Source: Rhizomicrobium sp.
GTDB taxonomy: Bacteria > Pseudomonadota > Alphaproteobacteria > Micropepsales > Micropepsaceae
DNA: 64,000 nucleotides
NCBI GenBank assembly: GCA_037200985.1
Contig: JBBCGJ010000001.1
Coordinates: 4,192,756 to 4,256,755, forward strand
Direction of reading: 5' to 3'
This document shows positions 25,203 to 32,118 of this stretch, piece by piece. The notes beneath the pieces were generated by a model. The model saw only the letters and a program-made list of their open reading frames with translations. It ran no database searches and had not been told where the DNA came from. A program made the position numbers and the translations under genes. Each line of letters opens with the position of its first letter. The first letter of the stretch is position 1.

Positions 25203-26126
25203 TTAAATATTATTCGCCGCGGCGAAATCGTCGAAGCATTTCCAGAACCGCGCCCGGATGGAATCGTTTTCCATCAGGATCTCGTGCTCGGAATCCTCGA
25301 ACTCGACATAGGTGCCGCGCGGCAGGCGGTGCGCGAAATCGCGGATCGCCGGCGTCAGGACGATGCGGTCCTTGCCCGCGCCGCACACCAGCACCGGCAC
25401 GTCGATCGCCTCGGCATAGCCCGGCGCCATCTCCTTCGCCATCGAAGCGGCCGCTGCTTTCAGCCAGCCCCAGGTCGGTCCCGCCAGCCGCAGCTCGGGA
25501 TTCTTGAGGATCACGCTCTGCGCCCGCGCCCAGCGGATGCGGTCCGAGGTCACCAGATTGTCCTCGAAGGTCAGCTTGGCCGGATCGCGCCCTTCCATGC
25601 CGAGCACCCAGTCCTGCGCGCGGCCGAACCGGTTCATCGCCCCGGTCAAGAGGTTCGCCGCCCAGACCGGCGTGCCGCGGGTCGAGACCCCCTGCATCGG
25701 TGCGCTGAGCACGGCGCCCGAAAAGGCGCGCGGCCGGTCGTGCAGCGTGCGCAAAAGGATATGCGCCCCCATCGAGTGGGCGAGCGCGAAGGGCGCGCCG
25801 GCATCGAGCGGGCGCACCACCTGGTCGAGGAAGGTCGCGAGATCCTCGTCGAACTCCGCGAAGTCGCGCACATGCGCCTTGCGCGCATCGGTAACCGCGC
25901 GGCTCGATCCGCCCTGGCCGCGCCAGTCGAACGTCGCCACGATGAAGCCGCGCGCCTGGAGCTCGCCGATCACCTCGCCGTATTTCTCGATGAACTCGGT
26001 CTGGCCGTGCAGCAGCACCAGCACGCCGCGTTCGGCCGCGCCCGGCGTCGGCGGGAACAGCGCGGTGCGCAGCCGCGCCGCCGATCGCGTGACGATGAAA
26101 TGGGGCGAGAAGACCGGTGGGCTCAT
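25203..26126 (-). CDS. alpha/beta hydrolase, lysophospholipase-like
   Basis: A 307-residue serine hydrolase. The oxyanion-hole strand is VLVLLHGQTEFIEKYG, the nucleophile elbow is LAHSMGAHI (A replaces the usual first G), and the catalytic His is in FEDSEHEILME with an Asp in VCGAGKDRIV. DWRGQGGSSR matches the monoacylglycerol lipase/lysophospholipase PldB branch. It has no signal peptide. The substrate is presumably a membrane-lipid-derived ester. It lies downstream of, and on the same strand as, the SCP2 gene (41 bases apart), so the two may be co-transcribed. Confidence 0.9.
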   Translation of the reverse strand: MSPPVFSPHFIVTRSAARLRTALFPPTPGAAERGVLVLLHGQTEFIEKYGEVIGELQARGFIVATFDWRGQGGSSRAVTDARKAHVRDFAEFDEDLATFLDQVVRPLDAGAPFALAHSMGAHILLRTLHDRPRAFSGAVLSAPMQGVSTRGTPVWAANLLTGAMNRFGRAQDWVLGMEGRDPAKLTFEDNLVTSDRIRWARAQSVILKNPELRLAGPTWGWLKAAAASMAKEMAPGYAEAIDVPVLVCGAGKDRIVLTPAIRDFAHRLPRGTYVEFEDSEHEILMENDSIRARFWKCFDDFAAANNI

Positions 26127-26167
26127 GCTGGACGGCGAATGGCCCCCCTATTCGCCGTTCGCATCGC

Positions 26168-26491
26168 TCAGCCGCCGGCCTTCTGCAAAACGGGCCCGAG
26201 CTTCATGGCAAGGCCCATGTCGCCGGCGACGCGCAGCTTTCCCTGCATGAAGGCCGAGGTCGGGTCGAGCTCGCGGCGGACCATCTTGCCGAAATCGTCG
26301 AGCGACAGGGTCAGCGTCGTGTCGGCCGATTTGCCGGCGCCGTCGCTCACCGAATTGGGCGTCGACTTGCCGTCGATCAGCACGCTGCCGTCGGTGCCGA
26401 AATCGAATTTCAGCGTGCCGCCGAGTCCGGAATTGGCGCCGATCGCGCCGGCCATCTGCTCGATGATCTGCTGGACCGCTGGCGAGCTCAT
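26168..26491 (-). CDS. SCP2 sterol-carrier-domain protein
   Basis: A 107-residue single SCP2 domain. It contains LGGTLKFDFGTDGSVLIDG, ADTTLTLSLDDFGKMVRRE and the conserved helical end AFMQGKLRVAGDMGLAMKL. SCP2 domains bind fatty acyl or sterol-like ligands in a hydrophobic tunnel. It is immediately upstream of the lysophospholipase-like gene, consistent with lipid handling. The start at 26491 gives the standard family length. Confidence 0.92.
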   Translation of the reverse strand: MSSPAVQQIIEQMAGAIGANSGLGGTLKFDFGTDGSVLIDGKSTPNSVSDGAGKSADTTLTLSLDDFGKMVRRELDPTSAFMQGKLRVAGDMGLAMKLGPVLQKAGG

Positions 26492-26736
26492 GACGAAATC
26501 CTTTTCGAAAGCGCGCCTGCCGGATAGGCAGGAATGGCCGGGATTATTAGCACTTGCGCCCCCTGAGACAACTGGGCGCCGCCCAGATTGCATTGCATGC
26601 GCAAAGGGCAGAACCTGCCGGAGGGAAGGATGGGGCGCGACATGTCCGCGATGGATCGCCCGATGACGGCAATACGATTCGCCCAGGAAGGCACGCCAGG
26701 CGATCGCGGTTGGCCGGCGCGCCGCGCGCGCATCCC

Positions 26737-27165
26737 ATGAGCGCCGCGGACAAGGACGACGATGAGGGCCCCGCCGCCGCCGGCGCATTGCCCTCTCGCG
26801 CCGCCGAAGCGCGCGACGGCCTCGGCAATTTCTGCTTCTATCTGCACTTCGCCGTGATGATCTATATCGTGCTGGGCTGGGCCGTGCCGCTGCACGCCGC
26901 GCTCGTGTTCTATGTCTTTTTCCTGCCGCTCGTCGCCATCCAGTGGCAGTTCAACAAGAACTCCTGCGTGCTGAACAACATCGAATCGCTGATCCGCTCG
27001 GGCCGGTGGCGCGACCCGCACAACGCCGAAGAAGGCGCCTGGCTGCTGACGCTGGCGACCGACCTGTTCGGCTATCCCTTCAAGGCCTGGCACATCGACG
27101 TCCTGACCTATCTCATCCTGGTCGTGCTCTGGAGCGCGGGCTTGAGTCACCTCATCTGGCGGTGA
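26737..27165 (+). CDS. small membrane protein of unknown function
   Basis: A 142-residue protein not assigned to a named family. After a charged N-terminus (MSAADKDDDEGPAAAG) come two adjacent hydrophobic segments (FYLHFAVMIYIVLGWAV and HAALVFYVFFLPLVAI, about residues 38-73). A polar stretch follows (WQFNKNSCVLNNIESLIRSG), then a last hydrophobic helix near 123-139. The QWQFNKNSCVLNNIE part looks conserved. The start is uncertain: no clear ribosome site, and the frame stays open upstream to 26554. Confidence 0.65.
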   Translation: MSAADKDDDEGPAAAGALPSRAAEARDGLGNFCFYLHFAVMIYIVLGWAVPLHAALVFYVFFLPLVAIQWQFNKNSCVLNNIESLIRSGRWRDPHNAEEGAWLLTLATDLFGYPFKAWHIDVLTYLILVVLWSAGLSHLIWR

Positions 27166-27237
27166 ATTTCGCACTATTCGTTTTCCGCGCCGTTTCGCCT
27201 TTGATAGTCTCGCAAATGCTCCGTGGAGGGATGGACG

Positions 27238-27789
27238 TTGCGTTTCGACAAGGCTGCGGTCGCACGGGCGCTTGGCGAATATTCCTTCTCGCCGGACAGT
27301 CAGCGGTTCCTGCGCTGGTGGCTGTCGCTCTGGACGGATGACGGTGTCGCCCTCGCCGCCGTCCCCGAGGACGCCGAAGCCGCGCGCAACTGCGTCACCC
27401 TCACCGTCGAAGCCGGTGGCGGCGTCCGCGTCTTGCGCGTGGGCGAGGCGATCGCCTTCGCCCTGGGGGGCGCCTCCCTGGACGTGGACTTTCTGGGCAT
27501 GGCACGGCCGGATCACCGCGAGGTGCGCCTGGACCGGTTCAGGCGGACGGCGGCCGGAACGCTCTTCCGCTACCGGCGGCGCGCCGTCCGCCCCGATGGA
27601 CGGGCCGTGCTCCTCGAAGAGATCGCGGCCCCGCTGGGAAGCCCGGCCGCGGACGGCACGCGCCGGACCGTGACCCATATCGATGTCTCGCCGCTGCGCC
27701 CCTCCGGGCGGGTCCGGGTCACGCCGGAACTGTTCGACACGGTGGAACTCGCCGAACCGCTCCTGGACCTGCGCGAATTCCCCTCTTGA
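27238..27789 (+). CDS. PAS-like domain protein
   Basis: A 183-residue protein with TTG start preceded by GGAGGG (27225-27230). The segment RFLRWWLSLWTDDGVAL near the N-terminus and the terminal FRRTAAGTLFRYRRRAVRPDGRAVLLEEIAAPL resemble the PAS_5-type sensory domains frequent in alphaproteobacteria, though the match is loose. It is cytoplasmic, with no output domain visible. Its last codons carry the -35 element of the heat-shock promoter for the next gene. Confidence 0.65.
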   Translation: MRFDKAAVARALGEYSFSPDSQRFLRWWLSLWTDDGVALAAVPEDAEAARNCVTLTVEAGGGVRVLRVGEAIAFALGGASLDVDFLGMARPDHREVRLDRFRRTAAGTLFRYRRRAVRPDGRAVLLEEIAAPLGSPAADGTRRTVTHIDVSPLRPSGRVRVTPELFDTVELAEPLLDLREFPS

Positions 27790-27811
27790 ACGTTCTGGCA
27801 CGCCTCCCCAC
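27785..27811 (+). promoter_or_regulatory. sigma32 (RpoH)-type heat-shock promoter
   Basis: CTTGAAC (27785-27791), a 14-base spacer and CCCCAC (27806-27811, continuing CTAG) closely match the enterobacterial sigma32 consensus CTTGAAA-N13..17-CCCCATNT. The predicted start of transcription is near 27819, at the first base of the leader hairpin. The promoter overlaps the stop codon of the upstream gene. Confidence 0.75.
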
Positions 27812-27821
27812 CTAGTGCTTG

Positions 27822-27910
27822 TCGGACGGCCCCGTTGGGCGTCCGAGGCTTGAAAACGGCTCCGGTCCATGGTGGACGGGGCCAAAACCGCAACGCTTTC
27901 AGGAGGTTGT
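27822..27910 (+). promoter_or_regulatory. ROSE-like RNA thermometer in the hsp20 leader
   Basis: There are three hairpins. I: TCGGACG/CGTCCGA (27822-27828 with 27840-27846). II: 11 bp with one bulged G (27858-27869 with 27873-27883). III: CAAC-(G)-CUU (27891-27898) pairs with GGAGGUUG (27903-27909 region), covering the ribosome site with a bulged G at 27895. A chain of stable hairpins ending in a weak one that masks the Shine-Dalgarno with a bulged G is the ROSE thermometer design known from rhizobial small heat-shock genes. Confidence 0.65.
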
Positions 27911-27914
27911 ACCC

Positions 27915-28358
27915 ATGCGCGATTTTACCCCCTATTTCCGTTCGACCGTCGGCTTCGACCATCTGTTCAACATGCTTGACCAGGCCGTCGACGCGGGCAA
28001 CGGCTACCCGCCCTACAACATCGAGCGCACGGACGAGACGCACTATCGCATCTCGGTCGCCGTCGCCGGCTTCGCCGAGAAGGACCTGGCCGTGGAGGTG
28101 CGCGATGGCGTGCTGACGCTGGTCGGCAAGCGCGAAGAGGGCGCCAAGTCCAGCTATCTGCATCAGGGCATCGCCGGCCGCGCCTTCGAGCGCCGCTTCC
28201 AGCTTGCCGAGCATGTGGAAGTCCGCGCCGCGAAGCTCGAGAACGGCCTGCTCCATATCGACCTGGAGCGCGTCGTCCCCGAAGAGAAGAAGCCGCGCAA
28301 GATCGCGATCAACGCGCCGGAGCTGAAGGCCATCGAGGGCCAGGCCAAGGCCGCCTGA
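27915..28358 (+). CDS. small heat-shock protein, Hsp20/IbpA family
   Basis: A 147-residue alpha-crystallin-domain chaperone. It begins MRDFTPYFRSTVGFDHLFNML, as in IbpA-type proteins, and has YPPYNIERTDETHYRISVAVAGF at the domain start. LENGLLHIDLERVVPEE carries the conserved GL-h-I pattern near the end of the domain. It holds unfolded proteins for refolding by DnaK/ClpB. The ribosome site AGGAGG (27901-27906) is predicted to be masked by a thermometer hairpin. A sigma32-type promoter lies upstream and a strong terminator downstream, so this is a monocistronic heat-shock unit. Confidence 0.95.
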   Translation: MRDFTPYFRSTVGFDHLFNMLDQAVDAGNGYPPYNIERTDETHYRISVAVAGFAEKDLAVEVRDGVLTLVGKREEGAKSSYLHQGIAGRAFERRFQLAEHVEVRAAKLENGLLHIDLERVVPEEKKPRKIAINAPELKAIEGQAKAA

Positions 28359-28384
28359 TCGCGGCGGACATACGCCAAATGGGA

Positions 28385-28412
28385 AAGGCCGGGCGGCATC
28401 GCCCGGCCTTTT
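28385..28412 (+). terminator. Rho-independent terminator after hsp20
   Basis: AAGGCCGGGC (28385-28394) pairs with GCCCGGCCTT (28401-28410), loop GGCATC, followed by TT and a short T-rich tail. Confidence 0.85.
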
Positions 28413-28427
28413 CGTTTGGCGCGCCGC

Positions 28428-28652
28428 TCATGTCCTCTCCTCGTCGATAAGGAAGAACAATTGCTCGACCGTGGCGTCCAGCGTCCTGGCGAGCGTCAGG
28501 GCCAGCAGCGTCGACGGCACGAAGATCGAATTCTCGACCGTGTTGATCGTCTTGCGCGAAACGCCGGCGAGGGCTGCCAGATCGGTCTGGGTCAGTCCTC
28601 GTGCCGTGCGGAATTCCTTGAGGCGGTTGCCGAGGTGCCGCTCAGCCGTCAT
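28428..28652 (-). CDS. XRE-family helix-turn-helix regulator (short)
   Basis: A 74-residue single-domain regulator. The HTH reads LKEFRTARGLTQTDLAALAGVSRKTINTVEN, with the YozG/HipB-like continuation STLLALTLARTLDATVEQLF. Start 28652 overlaps the preceding membrane-protein gene by 11 bases, so the two are translationally coupled. Such compact XRE proteins next to multi-TM proteins are usually transcriptional switches for the pair. The duplicated palindrome at 29370-29402 is the likely operator. Confidence 0.9.
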   Translation of the reverse strand: MTAERHLGNRLKEFRTARGLTQTDLAALAGVSRKTINTVENSIFVPSTLLALTLARTLDATVEQLFFLIDEERT

Positions 28653-29355
28653 AGCGGCTCGCCCGCCAATCGGCGACGACATAATAGAGCGCGGGGATGG
28701 CGAAGCCGGCATTGAGCGCCAAAGTCAGACTCGGCAGCGCGAAATCGGGGCGCCAGAGCGTGGCGATCAGCGCGGCCGCCACGGCCGCGATCGCGGCGCG
28801 GTAGCCGAGCCGCATCGCGCGCCCGCGCAGGGCGCGCATATATTCGTCGTCGAGGATGTCGCGCAGCCCGCGATTGAACCAGCCGGGACCGATCATCAGC
28901 GGCGCCAGGAACAAGGCGGTGGTGAGGATCATCATCCCTCCGGCGCCGAGCGCCAGGAAGCGGGCGACGTGTTCGAGCCGATTGAAGCTGACGCCATAGC
29001 TCAAGGCGTTCGAAAAGGATGCAAGGATGCCGATCCATAAAAACAGCCGCAAAGCGCGGTGATGGGTGTCGATCCGCCTGCGGACGATGCGCGGGTCGGA
29101 AATATCGACATAGACGCCGGGGCGAAACTGCCGTCTTTTAAGTAGCGCGAAGAGTATGATACAACCTACGAACAGGATGCCGATCTGTACGCCTTGGCTC
29201 TGCAACACTTCGGTTCGACCCGTCGCGAACAGCACGGCGAAGGCTGCGACCAGCAACACGGTCGGCGCGATCAGGACCCAAAACATGCGCCGCGTCGCGC
29301 GATCCCTGGCTTCGATTCTGGCGACGATGTCGCCGTCGAGAGGTTTTTCGAACAT
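28642..29355 (-). CDS. multi-pass membrane protein co-expressed with XRE regulator
   Basis: A 237-residue protein with about six hydrophobic segments, for example MFWVLIAPTVLLVAAFAVLF, IGILFVGCIILFALL, FLALGAGGMMILTTALFLA, and two near the C-terminus. A charged loop DDEYMRALRGRAMRLGYRAA precedes the last pair. No family name is assigned. Similar membrane-protein/XRE pairs occur widely in bacteria, but their role is not established. It is first in the two-gene operon and its start is 15 bases from a pair of operator-like palindromes. Confidence 0.85.
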   Translation of the reverse strand: MFEKPLDGDIVARIEARDRATRRMFWVLIAPTVLLVAAFAVLFATGRTEVLQSQGVQIGILFVGCIILFALLKRRQFRPGVYVDISDPRIVRRRIDTHHRALRLFLWIGILASFSNALSYGVSFNRLEHVARFLALGAGGMMILTTALFLAPLMIGPGWFNRGLRDILDDEYMRALRGRAMRLGYRAAIAAVAAALIATLWRPDFALPSLTLALNAGFAIPALYYVVADWRASRYDG

Positions 29356-29369
29356 TGTCAGCTTCCGAT

Positions 29370-29402
29370 GTAACCCATGGGTTACTGTAACCTAAGGGTT
29401 AC
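29370..29402. promoter_or_regulatory. tandem operator palindromes for the XRE/membrane-protein operon
   Basis: GTAACCCATGGGTTAC (29370-29385) is a perfect 16-bp palindrome. One base later comes GTAACCTAAGGGTTAC (29387-29402), with the same half-sites GTAACC/GGTTAC. The two centres are 17 bases apart. Position just upstream of the operon start suggests cooperative autorepression by the XRE protein. Confidence 0.7.
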
Positions 29403-29511
29403 GCGGCGGTCAATCGGTTTGGCGAATGGCGGCCGTTTGGCCGTGATTTTCTAATCGGATGACAGGAAGCGGTATCGGCGATAGTGATAGCCGACCTATT
29501 TTGAGTGGCCC

Positions 29512-30432
29512 ATGCCCTCCTGGCAGAGTTCGTTCGTCGACCGTTTCCGCCGCATGGGACGCCCCAAGGGCGCCAGCGCCGAAACCGACATCGCCGAGCT
29601 CCGCCGCCAATACACCTACATTTCCGACCATTTCGGCGCCCCGCCGCGCGAGGCGGTGTTCGAGCCGGCTCAGGTCGGCCCCCTCAAGGGCGAGTGGGTG
29701 CGCATGCCCAATTCCTCGCCGGACCGGCTGATCCTCTATTTCCATGGCGGTGGCTATATCGCCGGCTCGCCCGAGACCCACCGCGCCCTGATCGCCCGGC
29801 TGGCCCAGGCCGGGGAGGCGACGGCCTTCGCGCTCGCCTATCGCCTGGCGCCGGAATTCGCCTTCCCCGCCGCGGTGCGCGACGGGATCGACGCCTACCG
29901 CCATCTGATCGCCAAGAACGTCTCGCCGAGCCAGGTGATCCTGGCGGGAGACGGCTCGGGCGGCGGCCTCGCCTTCGCGGTGCTGCACGCCGCGCGCAAC
30001 GCCAACCTGCCGATGCCGGCCGGCTGCGTGGCGATGTCGCCCTGGGCCGATCTTTCGCTCTCCGGCTGGTCGGTGCTGCAGAACGCCAAGTCCGACAACG
30101 TGCTGAACTGGGAGCTGCTGTTCGTCAGCGCCCGCCATTATCTGAAGAAGACCAATCCGTCCGATCCCTACGCCTCGCCGGCTTTCGCGAACTTCAAGGA
30201 TTTCCCGCCGGTGATGGTCCATTCCGGCAGCCTGGAGATGCTGCGCGACGACGCCTCGCGCATCGGTGACCGCGCCGCCGATGCCGGCGTGCCGGTGAGC
30301 GTGGAGATCTATGACGGGATGCAGCACTTGTTCCAGGCGAGCCGCCATGTGCCGGAAGCGAAGGTGAGCCTGCAGCGCCTCGGCCAGTTCATCCGCAGCC
30401 GCACATCCGTCCAGGCGAACGCCGCGCAGTAG
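29512..30432 (+). CDS. alpha/beta hydrolase, hormone-sensitive-lipase (HGGG) family esterase
   Basis: A 306-residue esterase of the bacterial HSL branch. The oxyanion motif is YFHGGGYIAGSPETHR, and ALAYRLAPEFAFPAAVRDG is the family's YRLAPEhpfPAA block. The nucleophile elbow is GDGSGGG instead of the usual GDSAGG; the Ser remains in place but the preceding Ser/Asp order differs. The catalytic Asp and His are in VHSGSLEMLRDD and YDGMQHLFQ. Known members hydrolyse short-chain esters. It is monocistronic. Confidence 0.92.
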   Translation: MPSWQSSFVDRFRRMGRPKGASAETDIAELRRQYTYISDHFGAPPREAVFEPAQVGPLKGEWVRMPNSSPDRLILYFHGGGYIAGSPETHRALIARLAQAGEATAFALAYRLAPEFAFPAAVRDGIDAYRHLIAKNVSPSQVILAGDGSGGGLAFAVLHAARNANLPMPAGCVAMSPWADLSLSGWSVLQNAKSDNVLNWELLFVSARHYLKKTNPSDPYASPAFANFKDFPPVMVHSGSLEMLRDDASRIGDRAADAGVPVSVEIYDGMQHLFQASRHVPEAKVSLQRLGQFIRSRTSVQANAAQ

Positions 30433-30479
30433 TCGCGCAGCAGCAAAGCGTCGCTTCTGTTGGATACTTCCAGACTGTC

Positions 30480-30540
30480 ATGCCCGCGCAGGCGGGCATC
30501 CAGAGTCGCTTGCGGCCAAGCCGGATTCCCGCCTGCGCGG
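30480..30540. repeat. REP-like palindromic repeat
   Basis: TGCCCGC-GCAG-GCGGGCA (30481-30498) is followed about 25 bases later by an inverted, related GGATTCCCGCCTGCGCGG block. This is the familiar alphaproteobacterial TCATGCCCGCGCAGGCGGGC-type intergenic repeat, lying between the esterase and the convergent pentapeptide-repeat gene. Confidence 0.6.
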
Positions 30541-30572
30541 AAATGGCAATCGCGATATCGCGATTTGCGCGC

Positions 30573-31859
30573 CTACTGCGCCGCCGTCAGCTTGTCGCTT
30601 TCCGCGAACACCATCGGCATCTTCGTTCCCTGCGTGTCGGCGTCGGTCAGGTCGGCGTCGCGCAGGTCGGCGTCCGTCATGTTCGCATAGGCGAGGTCGG
30701 CGGCCGTGAAGCGCACGCGCCTCAAATCCGCGCCGCGGAAATCGGCATAGCGCGCCACCGCGCGGTCCATGCGCGCCGGCAGCAGCCGCGCATCGGAGAT
30801 CATCAAAGGCCCGATCCGCGCGTCGCGGAAATCGGCATGGGCGAGCCGGGCGCCGACGAAATTCACCCCGCGCAGATCGGCGCCGCCGAACTTGCAGGAG
30901 CGCAGATCGGCGCCGGCGAGATTGCTGCCCTGCAGCGAGGCGCCTTCGAGGTTGATCCCGTAGAGCAGGGCGCCCGGCGCGATCAGCGCGGTCAGCGGCC
31001 GTTGCCCCAGCGAGGTCACCGCGCGCAGATCCATGTTGGAAAGATCCGCCGGCTTGCCTTCGCGGCCGTCGCTCTCGACCCAGCGCGCATGGCTGTCCAG
31101 CAGGTCCTCGATCGGTACCGTCAGCTCGTCGGGCAGCTTTCCCATCGCCTGCTCGGTCAGCGTCTCGCTGAAATCGGCGCCCTGCGTCACCGCGAAGTCG
31201 AGGCGGCAGCCGACCAGGATCGCGCCGTTCAGGTCCGCGCCCGTCAGGTTGCAGCCCGACAGGTCGGCGTTCTCGAGATTGGCGCCGGTCAGCCGCGCCT
31301 GGCGCAGATTGGCGCGCACCAGCCGGCAGCCCTTCATGATCGCGTCGGTGAAGTCCGCCTGCACCGCGATGGCGCCCGACATCTTGGCGCGCTCCAGATT
31401 GGCCGAATGCATCAGCGCGGTCGGCATCTCCGACGGCCCGATGTCGTGCTGCAGCACGCGCAGGTTTCCGTACTTGTCCTTCTCCGCGATGGTGCCCTCG
31501 CGCAGATCGGCCTCGAACAGATCGGCGCTGATCATGTTGGCGCCGCGCAGGCAGGCGCCGCGCAGGTCGGCGCGCCGGACGCTGGCATGGGAGAGATTGG
31601 CGCGGCGCAGATCGGCGCCGAAGAAGCTCGACGAATCGAGCCGCGCGCCGGTGAAATTCGTCTCCTCCAGGATCGCGCCGGTGAAATCGGCGTCCGCGAG
31701 ATTGCGGCCGGACAGATCCAGACCCGACAGATCGGTGAAGGCGAAGACGGCGCGCGCCCCGCCCATCCGCCCCGAATACAGCATCTCGTGACGCGCGGCG
31801 GCCGCCGACGCCTCTTTCTGGCTGAGCTTGGCGAAGCTGGTGCGGCTGCGGGTTGTCAT
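30573..31859 (-). CDS. pentapeptide-repeat protein
   Basis: A 428-residue protein dominated by A(D/N)LXX repeats in two blocks. Block one is about residues 40-130 and 165-230 (for example LSGLDLSGRNLADADF and GADLRRANLSHASVRRADLRGA). Block two is about residues 305-420 (EGASLQGSNLAGADLRSCKF). A non-repeat linker with EDLLDSHARWVESDGREGKPADL joins them. Pentapeptide repeats fold as a quadrilateral beta-helix; some mimic DNA to block gyrase, but most have no known role. It diverges from the autotransporter gene. Confidence 0.9.
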   Translation of the reverse strand: MTTRSRTSFAKLSQKEASAAAARHEMLYSGRMGGARAVFAFTDLSGLDLSGRNLADADFTGAILEETNFTGARLDSSSFFGADLRRANLSHASVRRADLRGACLRGANMISADLFEADLREGTIAEKDKYGNLRVLQHDIGPSEMPTALMHSANLERAKMSGAIAVQADFTDAIMKGCRLVRANLRQARLTGANLENADLSGCNLTGADLNGAILVGCRLDFAVTQGADFSETLTEQAMGKLPDELTVPIEDLLDSHARWVESDGREGKPADLSNMDLRAVTSLGQRPLTALIAPGALLYGINLEGASLQGSNLAGADLRSCKFGGADLRGVNFVGARLAHADFRDARIGPLMISDARLLPARMDRAVARYADFRGADLRRVRFTAADLAYANMTDADLRDADLTDADTQGTKMPMVFAESDKLTAAQ

Positions 31860-32118
31860 CGGGTTCGCGCTTCTGCGGCATTAACTGTGGGACAGGTCCA
31901 GTGTGGCGTCTTGCGGGCTAATACCTGATTAAGAAGCGGAAATTTGCCTTCTGGGCGGCCAGCGGCTAGGTGACTTTCCGGAAAATCGGTTATGGTGCGC
32001 CCGCTGCGGCCTATCCCGGGGGCGATGCCGGCGGCGCTGAGCGAGGGCGAGACGAAGCGCGGGGTCCGGGCTAACCCCCTTCGGTTTCCAATTTGGCCAC
32101 GGTTACAAGAGGTTCGAC

